Origin: Paracoccus rhizosphaerae
Lineage (GTDB): Bacteria > Pseudomonadota > Alphaproteobacteria > Rhodobacterales > Rhodobacteraceae
Length of the DNA stretch: 33,090 nt
Assembly: GCF_026162645.1 (NCBI RefSeq)
Contig: NZ_JAOTBE010000040.1
Coordinates: forward strand, 1-33,090
Direction of reading: 5' to 3'
The notes under the pieces: model-generated
What the model saw: only the letters and a program-made list of their open reading frames with translations
What the model was told of the DNA's origin: nothing
The model's database searches: none
Shown here: positions 7,490 to 20,508 of the stretch, piece by piece
How the letters are laid out: the number at the start of each line of letters is the position of its first letter
Numbering within the stretch: position 1 is the stretch's first letter
Position numbers and translations under genes: made by a program

Positions 7490-10063
7490 ATGTCGCAGAC
7501 TGACCCGCAGCCCGTTCAGTATCTGGCCGACTATCGGCCCTGGCCCTTCACTCTGTCGGAAACGCGGCTGGACGTGACCCTGGCGCCCCGCGACACCCGC
7601 GTCCGCGCGGAGTTGCGACTGACCCCGCAGCAGGCCGGCTCCGACCTGGTGCTGGACGGCGGAACGGAACTGCGGCTGATCTCTTTGACCGTTGACGGCC
7701 AGCAGCCGGACCCGTCCCACGTGATCCGCGAGGGCGAGCGGCTGACCGTGGTCGCCGCGGCACTTCCGCAAGGACCATTCACGCTGGCAACCGAGGTCGG
7801 GATCGACCCGGCCGACAACACCGCCTTCGAGGGGCTTTACCTGTCGAACGGCATCTTCTGCACCCAGTGCGAGGCCGAAGGCTTTCGCCACATCACCTTC
7901 TATCCCGATCGCCCGGACGTCATGACGACCTTCAGCGTCACCATCCGCAGCGATCTGCCGGTGCTGTTGTCGAACGGCAACCCGGTGTCGAAGGCGCCGG
8001 GCGTCGCCGAGTGGCACGACCCCTGGCCCAAGCCGTGCTATCTGTTCGCCCTGGTCGCGGGCGATCTGGTCGCGGTCAGCGACAGCTTCACGACACGCTC
8101 GGGGCGCAAGGTTGCGCTGAACGTCTGGGTGCGGCCCGGCGACCAGCATCGCGCGGACTTCGCCATGCAGTCGCTGATCAAGTCGATGAAGTGGGACGAA
8201 GACGTCTATGGTCGCGAATACGACCTGGATGTCTTCAACATCGTCGCGGTCGACGACTTCAACATGGGCGCGATGGAAAACAAGGGGTTGAACATCTTCA
8301 ACTCGAAACTGGTGCTGGCGTCGCCCGAAACCGCGACCGATGCGGATTACGAACGCATCGAGTCGGTGATCGCCCACGAGTACTTTCACAACTGGACCGG
8401 CAACCGGATCACCTGCCGCGACTGGTTCCAGCTGTGCCTGAAGGAAGGATTGACAGTCTTCCGCGACCAGCAGTTCACTAGCGACATGCGCAGCGCCGCC
8501 GTCAAGCGGATCGAGGACGTCCAAGCCCTTCGCGCCCGCCAGTTCCGAGAGGATCAGGGCCCGCTGGCCCATCCGCCGCGCCCGGACCACTACGAGGAGA
8601 TCAACAACTTCTACACCGCGACCGTCTATGAGAAGGGCGCCGAGGTGATCGGGATGCTGAAGCGGCTGGTGGGTAATGACGGCTACGCCAAAGCGCTGGA
8701 CCTCTATTTCGACCGGCACGACGGAGACGCGGCGACGATCGAGGATTGGCTGAAGGTTTTCGAGGACGCCACTGGGCGCGACCTGGCGCAGTTCAAGCGC
8801 TGGTACACTGATGCCGGAACCCCCGTGGTCGAGATGTCAGAGGATTGGCAGGACGGCCGCCTGACGCTGAGCTTCCGCCAGTCGACACCGCCGACGCCGG
8901 GCCAGACCGAGAAGCCCGCCCGCATCATCCCGATCGCCGTGGGCCTTCTGGGTCCGAACGGCGACGAGGTGGCCGGAACACGGGTGCTGGAACTGTCAGA
9001 GGACAGCCAGAGCTTCGACTTCGACGGCCTCTCGGCGCGACCGGTCGTATCTGCGCTGCGAGGATTCTCGGCGCCCATCATCCTGCGCCGCGATCTTGAC
9101 GATGCGACGCGGGCGTTCCTTCTGGCGCATGACACAGACCCTTTCGCGCGGTGGGAGGCCGGGCGCGAACTGGCACTGTCTGCCCTGACGACACTGGCAA
9201 CGGGCGGCGAGGCCGGTTCAAGTTATATCGCCTCCATCGGTGCGCTTATTGCCGAAGATCAGACCGACCCGGCCTTTCGCGCGCTGAGCCTGAACCTGCC
9301 GGGAGAAGAGGAAATCGCCACGCGGCTGGCGTATCTCGGGCAGACGCCTGACCCCGATGCCATCCATACCGCCCGCACCGACCTGGCCCGGCGCATTGCA
9401 TCTGCGCACGAGCCGCTGCTGTCACGCATCTATGATGAGATGACGGTGCCAGGCGCATATTCACCTGACGCCGTCTCGGCCGCGCGCCGCGCGCTGCGGA
9501 TCGCGGCACTGGGGCTTCTTGGCCGCATCGATGGCGGCGAACGCGCCGAGGTCCTGTTCGGCGTCGCCGGCAACATGACCGAGCGGATGGCCGCGCTGGC
9601 CGTCCTTCTGCGGCTTGGCCACGGTGCTCCGGCCCTTGCGGCACTGCTGGACGAGTTCGGGGACAACCGCCTGGTCATGGACAAGTGGTTCAGCATCCAA
9701 GCCATGGCCGCCCCGCCCCAGGACGCGGTCGCTGTCGCGAGCGCGCTGGCGGAACGGAATGATTTCGACTGGAAGAACCCGAACCGGTTCCGTGCGCTGC
9801 TGGGCGGGCTTGCCGCCAACCACGCAGGATTTCATTCGGTTGACGGATCGGGCTATGCCTTTACCGCCGACTGGTTGATCCGCATGGATGCGGTCAACCC
9901 GCAGATCGCCGCCCGCATGTCCACCGCCTTCGAGACCTGGCCGCGCTATGACGAGATGCGGCGCGCACATGCGCGGGCGGCGCTGGAACGGATCGCCTCT
10001 GTGAAGGGTTTAAGTCGAAACACGCGCGAAATGGTCTCGCGCATGATCGCCGCCGGGCGCTGA
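7490..10063 (+). CDS. pepN: aminopeptidase N (M1 family zinc peptidase)
   Basis: An 857-residue cytosolic M1 aminopeptidase that removes N-terminal residues from peptides. The exopeptidase motif GAMEN is at residues 260-264. The zinc site HEYFH is at 296-300, with the third ligand E319 in KEG, matching HExxH-18-E. It has the four-part layout: N-terminal beta domain, thermolysin-like catalytic domain, a small beta domain (from about TPVVEMSEDW), and a C-terminal helical domain ending NTREMVSRMIAAGR. Length matches proteobacterial PepN (850-880). The start at 7490 has AGGAAGG about 10 bases upstream and gives the usual MSQT-like opening. The frame is open back to 7358, but that part overlaps the divergent promoter region. 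The acyltransferase gene follows after 11 bases, so they are probably co-transcribed. Confidence 0.96.
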   Translation: MSQTDPQPVQYLADYRPWPFTLSETRLDVTLAPRDTRVRAELRLTPQQAGSDLVLDGGTELRLISLTVDGQQPDPSHVIREGERLTVVAAALPQGPFTLATEVGIDPADNTAFEGLYLSNGIFCTQCEAEGFRHITFYPDRPDVMTTFSVTIRSDLPVLLSNGNPVSKAPGVAEWHDPWPKPCYLFALVAGDLVAVSDSFTTRSGRKVALNVWVRPGDQHRADFAMQSLIKSMKWDEDVYGREYDLDVFNIVAVDDFNMGAMENKGLNIFNSKLVLASPETATDADYERIESVIAHEYFHNWTGNRITCRDWFQLCLKEGLTVFRDQQFTSDMRSAAVKRIEDVQALRARQFREDQGPLAHPPRPDHYEEINNFYTATVYEKGAEVIGMLKRLVGNDGYAKALDLYFDRHDGDAATIEDWLKVFEDATGRDLAQFKRWYTDAGTPVVEMSEDWQDGRLTLSFRQSTPPTPGQTEKPARIIPIAVGLLGPNGDEVAGTRVLELSEDSQSFDFDGLSARPVVSALRGFSAPIILRRDLDDATRAFLLAHDTDPFARWEAGRELALSALTTLATGGEAGSSYIASIGALIAEDQTDPAFRALSLNLPGEEEIATRLAYLGQTPDPDAIHTARTDLARRIASAHEPLLSRIYDEMTVPGAYSPDAVSAARRALRIAALGLLGRIDGGERAEVLFGVAGNMTERMAALAVLLRLGHGAPALAALLDEFGDNRLVMDKWFSIQAMAAPPQDAVAVASALAERNDFDWKNPNRFRALLGGLAANHAGFHSVDGSGYAFTADWLIRMDAVNPQIAARMSTAFETWPRYDEMRRAHARAALERIASVKGLSRNTREMVSRMIAAGR

Positions 10064-10074
10064 GGGGGGAAGCG

Positions 10075-10986
10075 ATGGGCAAGACAGATGACGCCCGCGC
10101 TGAGATGCGCGCTCGCCTGGACCCGCTGATCGAGGAACGGGCGCCCTGGCTGTTTTCCACGAAGCCGCATCACCAGCTGGCGCGGCAGGCCATGATGCGC
10201 CTGCTGCAATACCCCAGGACGGTCGAGCTGGGGGCAGAGTTCCGCGACATGCCACCATCAGAGATCTTCCGCCGGATGAGTGATATGATCGTCCACGACC
10301 TGCGGGTCGAGGGTCTGGAGCACCTGCCGGCGACCGGCCCCGCGCTGATCGTCGCGAACCACCCGACCGGTATCGCTGATGGCATCTTCCTGAACGCGGT
10401 CGTATCCCAACTGCGTGACGACCTGTTCATCTATGCTAATCACGACATGATCCGCGTCCTGCCTCAGATGGTCGAGATGATCGCTCCGGTCGAGTGGCGG
10501 ATCGAGAAGCGAAGCCATGCCAAGACGCGGGCGACGATGGACTATACCCGCGATGCCTTGGGCGCGGGGCGGATCGGACTGATCTTCCCGTCGGGGCGAC
10601 TGGCCAAGCGGCGCGGACTGACGTTGCACGAGCGGCCGTGGATGGCCAGCGCGGCGATGATCGCGCGCAAGTTCGACGTGCCGGTGATTCCGCTGCGGAT
10701 CCGGGCCCGGAACTCGGCGCTGTTCTATCTGTTCGACCGGATCCACCCGACGCTTCGTGACGTGACCTTGTTCAACGAGGTGCTGAACAAGACCAGGCAG
10801 TCCTATCGCGTGACCATCGGCGAACCCATCGCGCCCTCGGCCTTGCCCCGCAGCGGCGAGGAGGCGATCGCCGTGCTGCGAGATCTGGTCCTGGCGCTAC
10901 CCGAGCCTGGCGTGAACGCCGCGCGCCTGAGCCGAGAGCGCGGTGTTCCCCGGCTGGTTGGTGCGCGCAGGCCCGTCGGCGGCTGA
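10075..10986 (+). CDS. PlsC-like 1-acyl-glycerol-3-phosphate / lysolipid acyltransferase
   Basis: A 303-residue LPLAT-superfamily acyltransferase, which transfers an acyl chain to a lysophospholipid or a similar acceptor at the membrane. Block I is NHPTGIADG with H96 and D102. The His-Asp spacing is five residues, not the classical HX4D, as also in OlsA-like and hemolysin-type members. FPSGRLAKR (171-179) occupies the place of the FPEGTRS substrate block, and VPVIPL (202-207) is block IV. No clear signal peptide or strong membrane helix is seen, so it is probably peripheral. A GGGGGGAAG ribosome site sits just before the ATG, 11 bases after the pepN stop. The acceptor (phosphatidic acid pathway or ornithine lipid) cannot be told from sequence alone. 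Confidence 0.8.
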   Translation: MGKTDDARAEMRARLDPLIEERAPWLFSTKPHHQLARQAMMRLLQYPRTVELGAEFRDMPPSEIFRRMSDMIVHDLRVEGLEHLPATGPALIVANHPTGIADGIFLNAVVSQLRDDLFIYANHDMIRVLPQMVEMIAPVEWRIEKRSHAKTRATMDYTRDALGAGRIGLIFPSGRLAKRRGLTLHERPWMASAAMIARKFDVPVIPLRIRARNSALFYLFDRIHPTLRDVTLFNEVLNKTRQSYRVTIGEPIAPSALPRSGEEAIAVLRDLVLALPEPGVNAARLSRERGVPRLVGARRPVGG

Positions 10987-11003
10987 TTGCGTCCCGCGAC
11001 GGC

Positions 11004-11023
11004 CCGGGGGGCCGGCCCCCCGG
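11004..11023. repeat. 20-bp perfect GC palindrome between convergent genes
   Basis: CCGGGGGGCC followed by its exact reverse complement GGCCCCCCGG. It lies in the 70-bp gap between the acyltransferase stop and the proB stop, which converge. As RNA it would fold into a very stable hairpin on either strand, so a bidirectional stop for both transcripts is likely, although no T-run follows. Confidence 0.6.
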
Positions 11024-11056
11024 ACCCCCCTGGCCTGCCCTGTGCCGGTCGGAAGG

Positions 11057-13282
<2,226 letters not shown>

Positions 13283-13301
13283 ATGTCCAAAGGAGACCGC
13301 G

Positions 13302-14702
13302 ATGATCCACTTCGACAACAGCTATGCCCGGATGCCGCAGGGGTTCTTTGCCCGGGTCGATCCGACACCCGTGACAAAGCCCCGGCTTCTGGCCCTGAAC
13401 GCGCCGCTGGCGGAGAGGCTGGGTCTGGACGCGGACATGCTGCGGACGCCCGAGGGGGTGGCGATGCTGGCGGGCAATGCCGTTCCCGAAGGGGCCGAGC
13501 CGATCGCGCAGGCCTATGCGGGCCATCAGTTCGGCGGCTTCGTGCCGCAGCTGGGCGACGGCCGCGCGGTGCTGCTGGGCGAGGTCGTGGCCCCGGACGG
13601 CGCCCGCTTCGACATGCAGTTGAAGGGGTCGGGGCCGACGCCATTCTCCCGCAGGGGTGACGGGCGCGCGTGGATGGGACCGGTGCTGCGCGAATACGTT
13701 GTCAGCGAGTTCATGGCGGCCATGGACGTCCCGACCACTCGTGCCCTGGCGGCCGTCGCCACGGGCGAGGAGGTCTGGAGGGAACAAGGTGGCCTGCCCG
13801 GCGCGGTGCTGACCCGCGTCGCCGCCAGCCACATCCGTGTGGGCACGTTCCAGTATTTCGCCGTGCGCGACCGCAAGGACGCCTTGCAGGCCCTGACCGA
13901 CCACGTCATCGCGCGGCATTACCCTGACGCCACGGGGCCCTTGGACCTTCTGGACCGCGTCGTCGAGCGGCAGGCGCAGACCATTGCGCAGTGGATGTCG
14001 CTTGGGTTCATTCACGGGGTGATGAACACCGACAACATGGCGATCTCGGGCGAGACGATCGACTATGGCCCCTGCGCCTTCATGGACATCTATCATCCGG
14101 ACACGGTATTTTCGTCCATCGACCGGACGGGACGCTATGCTTGGGCGAACCAGCCGCAGATCGCGGTGTGGAACCTTGCGCAGTTCGCCACCTGCCTGAT
14201 CCCGCTGATGGGCGACGAGGCAGAGGCCGTCGAGGCCGCGACGCAGTCGGTCCACCGCTTCGCGCCGCTCTATCAGGCTGCGTGGCAGAGGCGTTTCGGC
14301 GCCAAGCTGGGCATCGATGGCGCGCCGAACCAGGCGCTGATCGAGCGGTTGCTGGGGCTGATGGCGCAGCAGCGCGCCGATTTCACCCGCGTGTTCGTGG
14401 GGCTGTCAGACGGCAGCGCACGGGACGAATTCACCGACCGCAGTGCGTTCGACGCCTGGGCGCGCGATTGGCAGGCGCTGTCGTCCGACCAAGACGCCAT
14501 GGCGCGCGCAAACCCGCGCCGCATCCCGCGCAACCACCAGGTTGAGGCCGCCATCGCCTCGGCGGTGGCGGGCGACATGACCCGCTTCGATCGGCTGTTC
14601 GACGCGGTGACGCACCCTCGCGAGGCGCGGGATGAATGGGCGGATTTGGCTACGCCGCCCTTGCCGGATCAGGTCGTGCACCAGACCTTCTGCGGGACCT
14701 GA
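13302..14702 (+). CDS. selO: protein adenylyltransferase SelO (YdiU family)
   Basis: A 466-residue SelO pseudokinase. Members of this family bind ATP in a flipped orientation and transfer AMP to Ser, Thr or Tyr of target proteins; a role in redox stress is described for E. coli and mitochondrial homologues. Visible family motifs are [10 protein letters not shown] (71-80), [12 protein letters not shown] (83-94), [18 protein letters not shown] (106-122), HGVMNTDNM with the metal-site D/N (238-246) and DYGPCAF (254-260). The C-terminus is TFCGT: the Cys three residues from the end takes the place of selenocysteine in animal SelO, as in most bacteria. Bacterial family members usually have 460-490 residues. 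An AAAGGAG ribosome site precedes the ATG. Divergent from obgE. Confidence 0.95.
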   Translation: MIHFDNSYARMPQGFFARVDPTPVTKPRLLALNAPLAERLGLDADMLRTPEGVAMLAGNAVPEGAEPIAQAYAGHQFGGFVPQLGDGRAVLLGEVVAPDGARFDMQLKGSGPTPFSRRGDGRAWMGPVLREYVVSEFMAAMDVPTTRALAAVATGEEVWREQGGLPGAVLTRVAASHIRVGTFQYFAVRDRKDALQALTDHVIARHYPDATGPLDLLDRVVERQAQTIAQWMSLGFIHGVMNTDNMAISGETIDYGPCAFMDIYHPDTVFSSIDRTGRYAWANQPQIAVWNLAQFATCLIPLMGDEAEAVEAATQSVHRFAPLYQAAWQRRFGAKLGIDGAPNQALIERLLGLMAQQRADFTRVFVGLSDGSARDEFTDRSAFDAWARDWQALSSDQDAMARANPRRIPRNHQVEAAIASAVAGDMTRFDRLFDAVTHPREARDEWADLATPPLPDQVVHQTFCGT

Positions 14703-14791
14703 CGCCTCTTCATGCAGGCAGACCCTTGCGGGTCGCGGGATCGTCGTCATGATCCCGGCACTGTCGACGAATGGGCGCAAACAGGACGAAG

Positions 14792-15472
14792 ATGCTGAAA
14801 CTGGCCAGTTATAACCTACACAAATGCCGCGGCATGACCGGCCCTCACGCGCCGCTGCGCAACCTGGCCGTCATCCGCGCGCTTGATCCCGACATCATCG
14901 CGTTGCAGGAGGTCGACTTCCGATATGGCGTCCGTCCCGAGGCTTTGCCGCGCAAGCTGATCCAGGCCGAAACGGGGCTTCTGCCCGCGCGGATCACCGG
15001 CACCAGCGACAGTAGCCTGGGCTGGCACGGCCAGACCATCCTGATGCGCCCCCATCTGGCCGAGATCGCCGTGCTGCGCCGCCTGCCCCTGCCGGGGCTG
15101 GAGCCACGGGGCGCCATCGCGCTGCGCCTGCCGGGGCTGACGGTCATTGGCGTCCATCTGGGGCTGGCGCGGTCCTCTCGTCGCCAGCAGCTGGCCCGCA
15201 TCACGGCGCAGGCCGCCCGCATTGCCGAAGACCGCGTCGTGATGATGGGCGACTTCAACGAATGGCGTGACGATCGCGGGCTTGAATCGCTGGCGGGGTA
15301 CAGGGTCGTGGCGCCGGGGCCGTCCTATCCCGCGCCGCTGCCGCAGCTGCGGCTGGACCGGATGGCGATGTCGACGAACCTCGACCTGGTCGAGACCGGC
15401 GTTTTCGCGGGCGCGGGCGCGCGCGACGCCTCGGACCATCTGCCGATCTGGGCGCGCATCAAGCTGCCGTGA
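14792..15472 (+). CDS. endonuclease/exonuclease/phosphatase (EEP) family protein
   Basis: A 226-residue metal-dependent phosphodiesterase of the EEP/DNase I-like superfamily. Superfamily residues are seen in SYNLHKCRG (N8), ALQEVD (metal-binding E40), a central GVHLGLARSSR, MMGDFNEW (GDFN metal/catalytic loop) and the C-terminal SDHLPI (catalytic D-H pair). No signal peptide. I chose 14792 over 14771 because AGGACG sits at proper distance. The substrate is unknown: the superfamily covers DNA repair nucleases, sphingomyelinases, inositol phosphatases and phospholipid hydrolases. The small size and the N-L-H-K motif resemble the short EEP hydrolases that partner cardiolipin synthase-like proteins, but no such partner is here. 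It lies between selO and eno on the same strand. Confidence 0.82.
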   Translation: MLKLASYNLHKCRGMTGPHAPLRNLAVIRALDPDIIALQEVDFRYGVRPEALPRKLIQAETGLLPARITGTSDSSLGWHGQTILMRPHLAEIAVLRRLPLPGLEPRGAIALRLPGLTVIGVHLGLARSSRRQQLARITAQAARIAEDRVVMMGDFNEWRDDRGLESLAGYRVVAPGPSYPAPLPQLRLDRMAMSTNLDLVETGVFAGAGARDASDHLPIWARIKLP

Positions 15473-16816
<1,344 letters not shown>

Positions 16817-16822
16817 AAGACT

Positions 16823-16851
16823 GCGCGGCCGCGAAATCGGCCGCGCTTATT
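16823..16851. terminator. bidirectional terminator between eno and the MocR-type gene
   Basis: GCGCGGCCG (16823-16831) and CGGCCGCGC (16838-16846) form a perfect 9-bp stem with a six-base CGAAAT loop. On the plus strand TTATT follows; on the minus strand AGTCTTTC follows. It begins 7 bases after the eno stop and abuts the opposing stop codon. Confidence 0.75.
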
Positions 16852-18271
16852 CCGGCCCGACCAGGGGCCCCGAATGCACCATCTCTGCCAGGGTCGACAA
16901 CGCTTCGGCCAGCCGAGCCCGCTCCATCCGGCAGTTGAGCGCGATCCTGACGGCCTCCACGGGTACTTCACGCCCCGGCGCGGCGGCAGCAAAATCGCCT
17001 GCCGGCCGGACGATCACCCCCGCCAACGCCGCGCGCGACACCAGATCATCGGCCTTCCACGGCTGCGGCAGGGGCAGCCACAGCATCGGCACGCCGGGCC
17101 GGCTGACGGGGGCCAGTCCGTCCAGCAGGCTGAGCGCAAGCAGGCGGCGATCCTCGACGACGGTCAGGATCTCGCTCCCGATGCGCGCAGCCTCTCCGCT
17201 TTCCAGCAGGCGCAGCGACAGCGCGGTGATCGGCAGGGACAGCCCCATGTGACTGTGCTGCGCCGCGACGCGCCCGGCCTGCCCCATCCCCTGGGGACAG
17301 ATCAGCATCCCGAAGCGCAATCCCGCCGCGATGATCTTTGAAAAGCTGGACACGTGCCAAACCCGCTCGGGCGCCATCATCCGCAGGCTGGGCGCGCCCG
17401 CGGCGTCGGGGCTGGGGGCATAGCATTCGTCCTCGATGATCTGCAGATCGTGCCGGCGCGCGACCTCGACGATGCCCGCCTTGCGGTCGGCGCTCATGCT
17501 TGCCAGGGTCGGATTCTGCGCCGAGGGCGTCAGGCAGACGAGGCGCGCGCCCGACCTGCGGGCGACACGGTCCAGATCCTCGGGGATCATGCCCTGATCG
17601 TCCAACGCGACGGGCAGCGTCTCGGCCCGCATCAGCCGCGCGGCATGGCGCATGCCGGGATAGGTCAGCGCCTCGGCCATGACCTTGGCGGGCTGATCCG
17701 CCAGGCACAGCCCCATGACCAGCGTGATGGCGTGCTGGCCGCCATGGGTCAGCACCAGATCCTCGGTCGTCACCTCGCCCAGCTGGCGCCCCTGCAACCA
17801 GCTGACGGCCGCGCGCCGGCAGTCGGCATCGCGGCTGAGAGAGGTATAGTCCAGGATCGCCGCGCCCATCTGGGTGGCGATGGCGGCCAGATGGCTGCCG
17901 ATCCGCGCGGCCTGACCGCAGTCCGGCAGCTGCGGGATGCGCAGGTCGGCCAACCCTTCGGCCCTCCAGCCCCCGTCCAGCGCTTCATACAGTAGCGGCT
18001 GCGGCGCAGGGCGCTTGGCGGGTGGCGCGGCGACGAAGCTGCCGCGGCCGACATGGCTCTCGACCACGCCTTCGGCGGCGGCGACCTGATAGGCGCGCGC
18101 GACGGTGCCGGTGGTGACCTTCAGCCGCCAAGCCAGTTCCCGCATTGGCGGCAGGCGCGTTCCGGGCGCCAGTTCGCCCGAGCGCGCCGCCTCGCGCAGG
18201 GCATTGGCGAGCACGCGAAATTTCGGCCCCTGCTGCCGGCTGAGGTCGGGCTGCCAGTCGTCGATCCGCAT
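16847..18271 (-). CDS. MocR/PdxR-type regulator (GntR HTH fused to aminotransferase fold)
   Basis: A 474-residue fusion. Residues about 15-82 are a GntR winged helix (GTRLPPMRELAWRL, VARAYQVAAAEGVVESHVGRGSF). Residues about 110-474 are a fold-type I PLP aminotransferase domain. The PLP site is intact: N253 in SAQNPT, D281 in IIEDECYAP and the Schiff-base lysine K312 in SSFSKIIAAG. Such proteins usually act as PLP- or amino-acid-responsive regulators and bind upstream of their own gene and a divergent neighbour. The divergent neighbour here is a TRAP transporter binding protein. A GGGGGACGG ribosome site marks the start at 18271; the frame is open back to 18502 but that region is intergenic in look. 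Whether it also works as an aminotransferase cannot be told. Confidence 0.88.
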   Translation of the reverse strand: MRIDDWQPDLSRQQGPKFRVLANALREAARSGELAPGTRLPPMRELAWRLKVTTGTVARAYQVAAAEGVVESHVGRGSFVAAPPAKRPAPQPLLYEALDGGWRAEGLADLRIPQLPDCGQAARIGSHLAAIATQMGAAILDYTSLSRDADCRRAAVSWLQGRQLGEVTTEDLVLTHGGQHAITLVMGLCLADQPAKVMAEALTYPGMRHAARLMRAETLPVALDDQGMIPEDLDRVARRSGARLVCLTPSAQNPTLASMSADRKAGIVEVARRHDLQIIEDECYAPSPDAAGAPSLRMMAPERVWHVSSFSKIIAAGLRFGMLICPQGMGQAGRVAAQHSHMGLSLPITALSLRLLESGEAARIGSEILTVVEDRRLLALSLLDGLAPVSRPGVPMLWLPLPQPWKADDLVSRAALAGVIVRPAGDFAAAAPGREVPVEAVRIALNCRMERARLAEALSTLAEMVHSGPLVGPE

Positions 18272-18292
18272 CTGCCGTCCCCCGGTTGTGAA

Positions 18293-18305
18293 CTGTCTGT
18301 GACAG
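18293..18305. promoter_or_regulatory. inverted repeat upstream of the MocR-type gene (operator candidate)
   Basis: CTGTC-TGT-GACAG, a perfect 5-bp inverted repeat 22 bases upstream of the regulator's start and about 200 bases before the divergent transporter gene. The position suits autoregulation. Confidence 0.3.
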
Positions 18306-18410
18306 AAGTGGTAATGCCGCCGGTCAGCCAGCACAATCGCCCGCGTGACTGCGCTGCCGGCCGCCGGCGGGCCGAGCAGTAAAATTACCCGGCGGAATGT
18401 CGCTCGGCTC

Positions 18411-19641
<1,231 letters not shown>

Positions 19642-19649
19642 TCCGGCCC

Positions 19650-19674
19650 GCCGCCGCGGCCCGTCCGCGGCGGC
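19650..19674 (+). terminator. hairpin after the TRAP binding protein gene
   Basis: GCCGCCGCGG and CCGCGGCGGC form a perfect 10-bp stem with a CCCGT loop, 8 bases past the stop. The T-run is missing, so it may be an RNA-stabilising end or a Rho-assisted stop. It supports transcription ending without a downstream transporter operon. Confidence 0.6.
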
Positions 19675-19761
19675 ATCCTGCAGCGCCCCATTGGCTGCTG
19701 CATTTTCCACGAACTAAAACCGTATCTGCCGGTATCGCCGGCCGATCCCCCATGTGTGGAT

Positions 19762-19790
19762 CTTGCAAAGCCTTTCAGGCGTTTCCATAT
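19762..19790 (+). promoter_or_regulatory. sigma-32 (RpoH) type promoter of the Hsp20 operon
   Basis: CTTGCAA (19762-19768), 14 bases, then TTCCATAT (19783-19790). The E. coli heat-shock consensus is CTTGAAA, 13-17 bases, CCCCATNT, so most fixed positions match. The gene downstream is a small heat-shock protein and a RpoH sigma factor is encoded in this window. The predicted leader is about 63 bases. Confidence 0.55.
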
Positions 19791-19859
19791 TGGAAGGCAT
19801 GGGGTTGCCGGATTTGGGACCCCTTGGCACCAACAGTCGCTTCAAGTCAAAGGGCTGAT

Positions 19860-20288
19860 ATGACGAAGATTTCCTTGGGTTCACATCCCTACTTGCTGGG
19901 TTTCGATCAGCTTGAACGTTTGGTCGAACGCGCCGCGAAGGGGGCCGAGGGCTATCCGCCCTACAATATCGAACACCTGCCCCCTGACGCCTTCCGGATC
20001 ACCTTGGCCGTCGCCGGATTTTCGGACGACGATCTGGCGATTACCACCGAAGACCGTCAGCTTGTGATCCGCGGTCGAATGCCCGGCGCCGACGAGAGCC
20101 GCGTCTTCCTTCATCGCGGCATCGCGTCCCGCGCCTTTCAGCGCAGCTTCGTGCTGGCAGATGGCGTCGAGGTCGTCTCGGCCGGAATGGAGAATGGACT
20201 GCTGCATATCGATCTGCGCCGCACGGCACCTCAGCAGGTCGTCAAGACCATCCCGATCAGCCGCAAGGAGGGGATTGTAAATGAATAG
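19860..20288 (+). CDS. small heat-shock protein Hsp20 (IbpA-like)
   Basis: A 142-residue ATP-independent chaperone that holds unfolding proteins during heat stress. The alpha-crystallin domain spans about residues 34-122, with AFRITLAVAGFSDDDLAI, and the closing AGMENGLLHIDLRR. The C-terminal IxI oligomerisation motif is present as IPI (131-133). N-terminal FDQLERL is typical of IbpA-type class A proteins. The ATG at 19860 follows AAGGG by 5 bases; the frame is open upstream to 19752, but the heat-shock promoter lies there. It overlaps the DUF1150 gene by 8 bases (ATGAATAG), a standard pairing in alphaproteobacteria. Confidence 0.93.
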   Translation: MTKISLGSHPYLLGFDQLERLVERAAKGAEGYPPYNIEHLPPDAFRITLAVAGFSDDDLAITTEDRQLVIRGRMPGADESRVFLHRGIASRAFQRSFVLADGVEVVSAGMENGLLHIDLRRTAPQQVVKTIPISRKEGIVNE

Positions 20289-20508
20289 CAAATTCGATTT
20301 TGGAGACGCATCTGACGGGCCCACCGTCTATATTCGCGAGGTCGCGACCGACACTTTGCCGCAGGACCTGCAGGACCAGTTGCCGGGGGTCACCACCATG
20401 TATGCGCTGCACGACGCCGAGGGCGAACGACTGGCTCTGGTCCGCGACCGTCGCATGGCGTTTGTCCTGGCCCGCCAGAACGAGCTTCAGCCCGTCAGCG
20501 TTCACTGA
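20281..20508 (+). CDS. DUF1150 family protein
   Basis: A 75-residue protein of DUF1150, typical companion of Hsp20 in alphaproteobacteria. Characteristic segments are YIREVATDTLP and LHDAEGERLALVRDRRMAFVLARQN. No signal peptide or membrane segment; probably cytosolic. Its ATG lies inside the last codons of hsp20, so translation is probably coupled, and it shares the heat-shock promoter. Function is unknown; a helper role for Hsp20 is inferred only from conserved neighbourhood. Its last 7 bases overlap the convergent propeller gene. Confidence 0.88.
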   Translation: MNSKFDFGDASDGPTVYIREVATDTLPQDLQDQLPGVTTMYALHDAEGERLALVRDRRMAFVLARQNELQPVSVH

